From: Holosporales bacterium
GTDB lineage: Bacteria; Pseudomonadota; Alphaproteobacteria; RUG11792
Direction of reading: 5' to 3'
DNA length: 6,879 nucleotides
NCBI GenBank assembly: GCA_031267545.1
Contig: JAIRYU010000021.1
Location: forward strand, 1 to 6,879
Shown here: positions 6,386 through 6,879 of the stretch, piece after piece
How the letters are laid out: every line of letters begins with the position of its first letter
How positions within the stretch are numbered: the stretch's first letter is position 1
Translations under genes and position numbers: made by a program
The notes under the pieces: model-generated
Databases searched by the model: none
The model's input: the letters and a program-made list of their open reading frames with translations, nothing else
What the model was told of the DNA's origin: nothing

Positions 6386-6879
6386 ACAATGAGTAAATTC
6401 GTGAAATATAGATCCTGATAAAGACTTCAGTTTAAGGGCAATATCCCCTCTCGCCCCCACACAATAGTATTGCCTATCTTGAATACCTGCCCCATTCCTG
6501 CTATATACATTTGGATTGATATTAATCCCATGCCAAAAACACGAGCTACCCTTCTGTTCTACCGGCAGCTTTCCCGATTCCTCAGGACCTATATCTACGA
6601 TCCTCAACCTCGCCCCAGGCGGTTTCTTTAACATCAGTAACCTAAACATCGCATTACCTACGACGTTGGCGCAGATCTCATCCAATGCTTTGGAGAAGAG
6701 TAATTTGTCATACTCTATGAACTCGTCTATTCTCCTCCTTACATCTGTATTATAGAGCCTCCCAGCTTATTCCGCCTCTGATAGCCACAGCGCGCGCTCA
6801 GCTCTTTTACTTAAAGGCCTGCCTATAATATCTCCAACGTAATCCAAGAATGTTTCAAAGTTCTTCTCCTCATTGTCCT
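6356..6879 (-). pseudogene. Remnant of a zinc metallopeptidase-like (HExxH) protein, interrupted and truncated
   Basis: A single minus-strand frame enters from the right edge (from 6877). It reads 36 protein-like residues (beginning DNEEKNFETFLDYVGD), hits an in-frame TAA at 6767-6769, then continues in the same frame with equally protein-like, charged helical sequence (LYNTDVRRRIDEFIEYDK) down to a TAG at 6356. Near the end SGSIFHEFTHCLHYMED contains HEFTH (6389-6403), a gluzincin-type zinc motif with hydrophobic residues before it. The frame stops eight codons after the motif, so no downstream third zinc ligand or glutamate helix can follow. The general layout recalls the M91/NleD-like effector peptidases, but that family assignment is tentative. 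A downstream piece could start at TTG 6685 (109 residues). I read it as a decayed gene because homology-like sequence spans the stop. A sequencing error at the TAA, or a true short protein, cannot be excluded. Confidence 0.55.

Overview
The window looks like a piece of chromosome from an intracellular, host-energy-dependent alphaproteobacterium (Rickettsiales- or Holosporales-like). The reasons are a nucleotide (ATP/ADP-type) translocase of the NTT family, which is largely confined to intracellular bacteria and plastids, together with XerC and DnaQ proteins of alphaproteobacterial character and signs of gene decay. Base composition is moderate, not the very AT-rich composition of Rickettsia. 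The lineage is an inference from motifs read by eye; no database search was possible.

Layout: (1) The left edge holds the 3' part of a plus-strand tRNA-Val(GAC). (2) Nearly all of the rest up to 5865 lies on the minus strand. In transcription order it reads tlc (NTT transporter), xerC, dnaQ, nuoB, a gene for an exported protein of unknown function, then tyrS. tlc and xerC are 6 bp apart, xerC/dnaQ and dnaQ/nuoB each share a 4-bp ATGA stop/start overlap, and the unknown gene follows after 62 bp, so tlc to the unknown gene is very probably one operon. tyrS follows after 137 bp, which contain a candidate promoter and a small palindrome, and may be transcribed separately. (3) From 5866 to 6229 there is no convincing protein gene. 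This stretch holds a series of hairpins ending in a strong plus-strand intrinsic terminator, so it is a candidate for an unrecognised structured RNA of about 230 nt. (4) From 6230 a plus-strand gene encodes a 51-residue peptide with a clear signal peptide. (5) Converging on it from the right edge is a minus-strand relic of a zinc metallopeptidase-like protein. It has an in-frame stop, and its frame ends eight codons after the HEFTH motif.

Functionally, the operon combines energy parasitism (nucleotide import), chromosome dimer resolution (XerC), replication proofreading (DnaQ) and one stray subunit of respiratory complex I (NuoB), with no nuoA or nuoC beside it. This is a patchwork of core genes of the kind seen in rearranged, reduced genomes. 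The most interesting parts are the unexplained hairpin-rich region, the exported unknown protein and the decaying peptidase next to the small secreted peptide.
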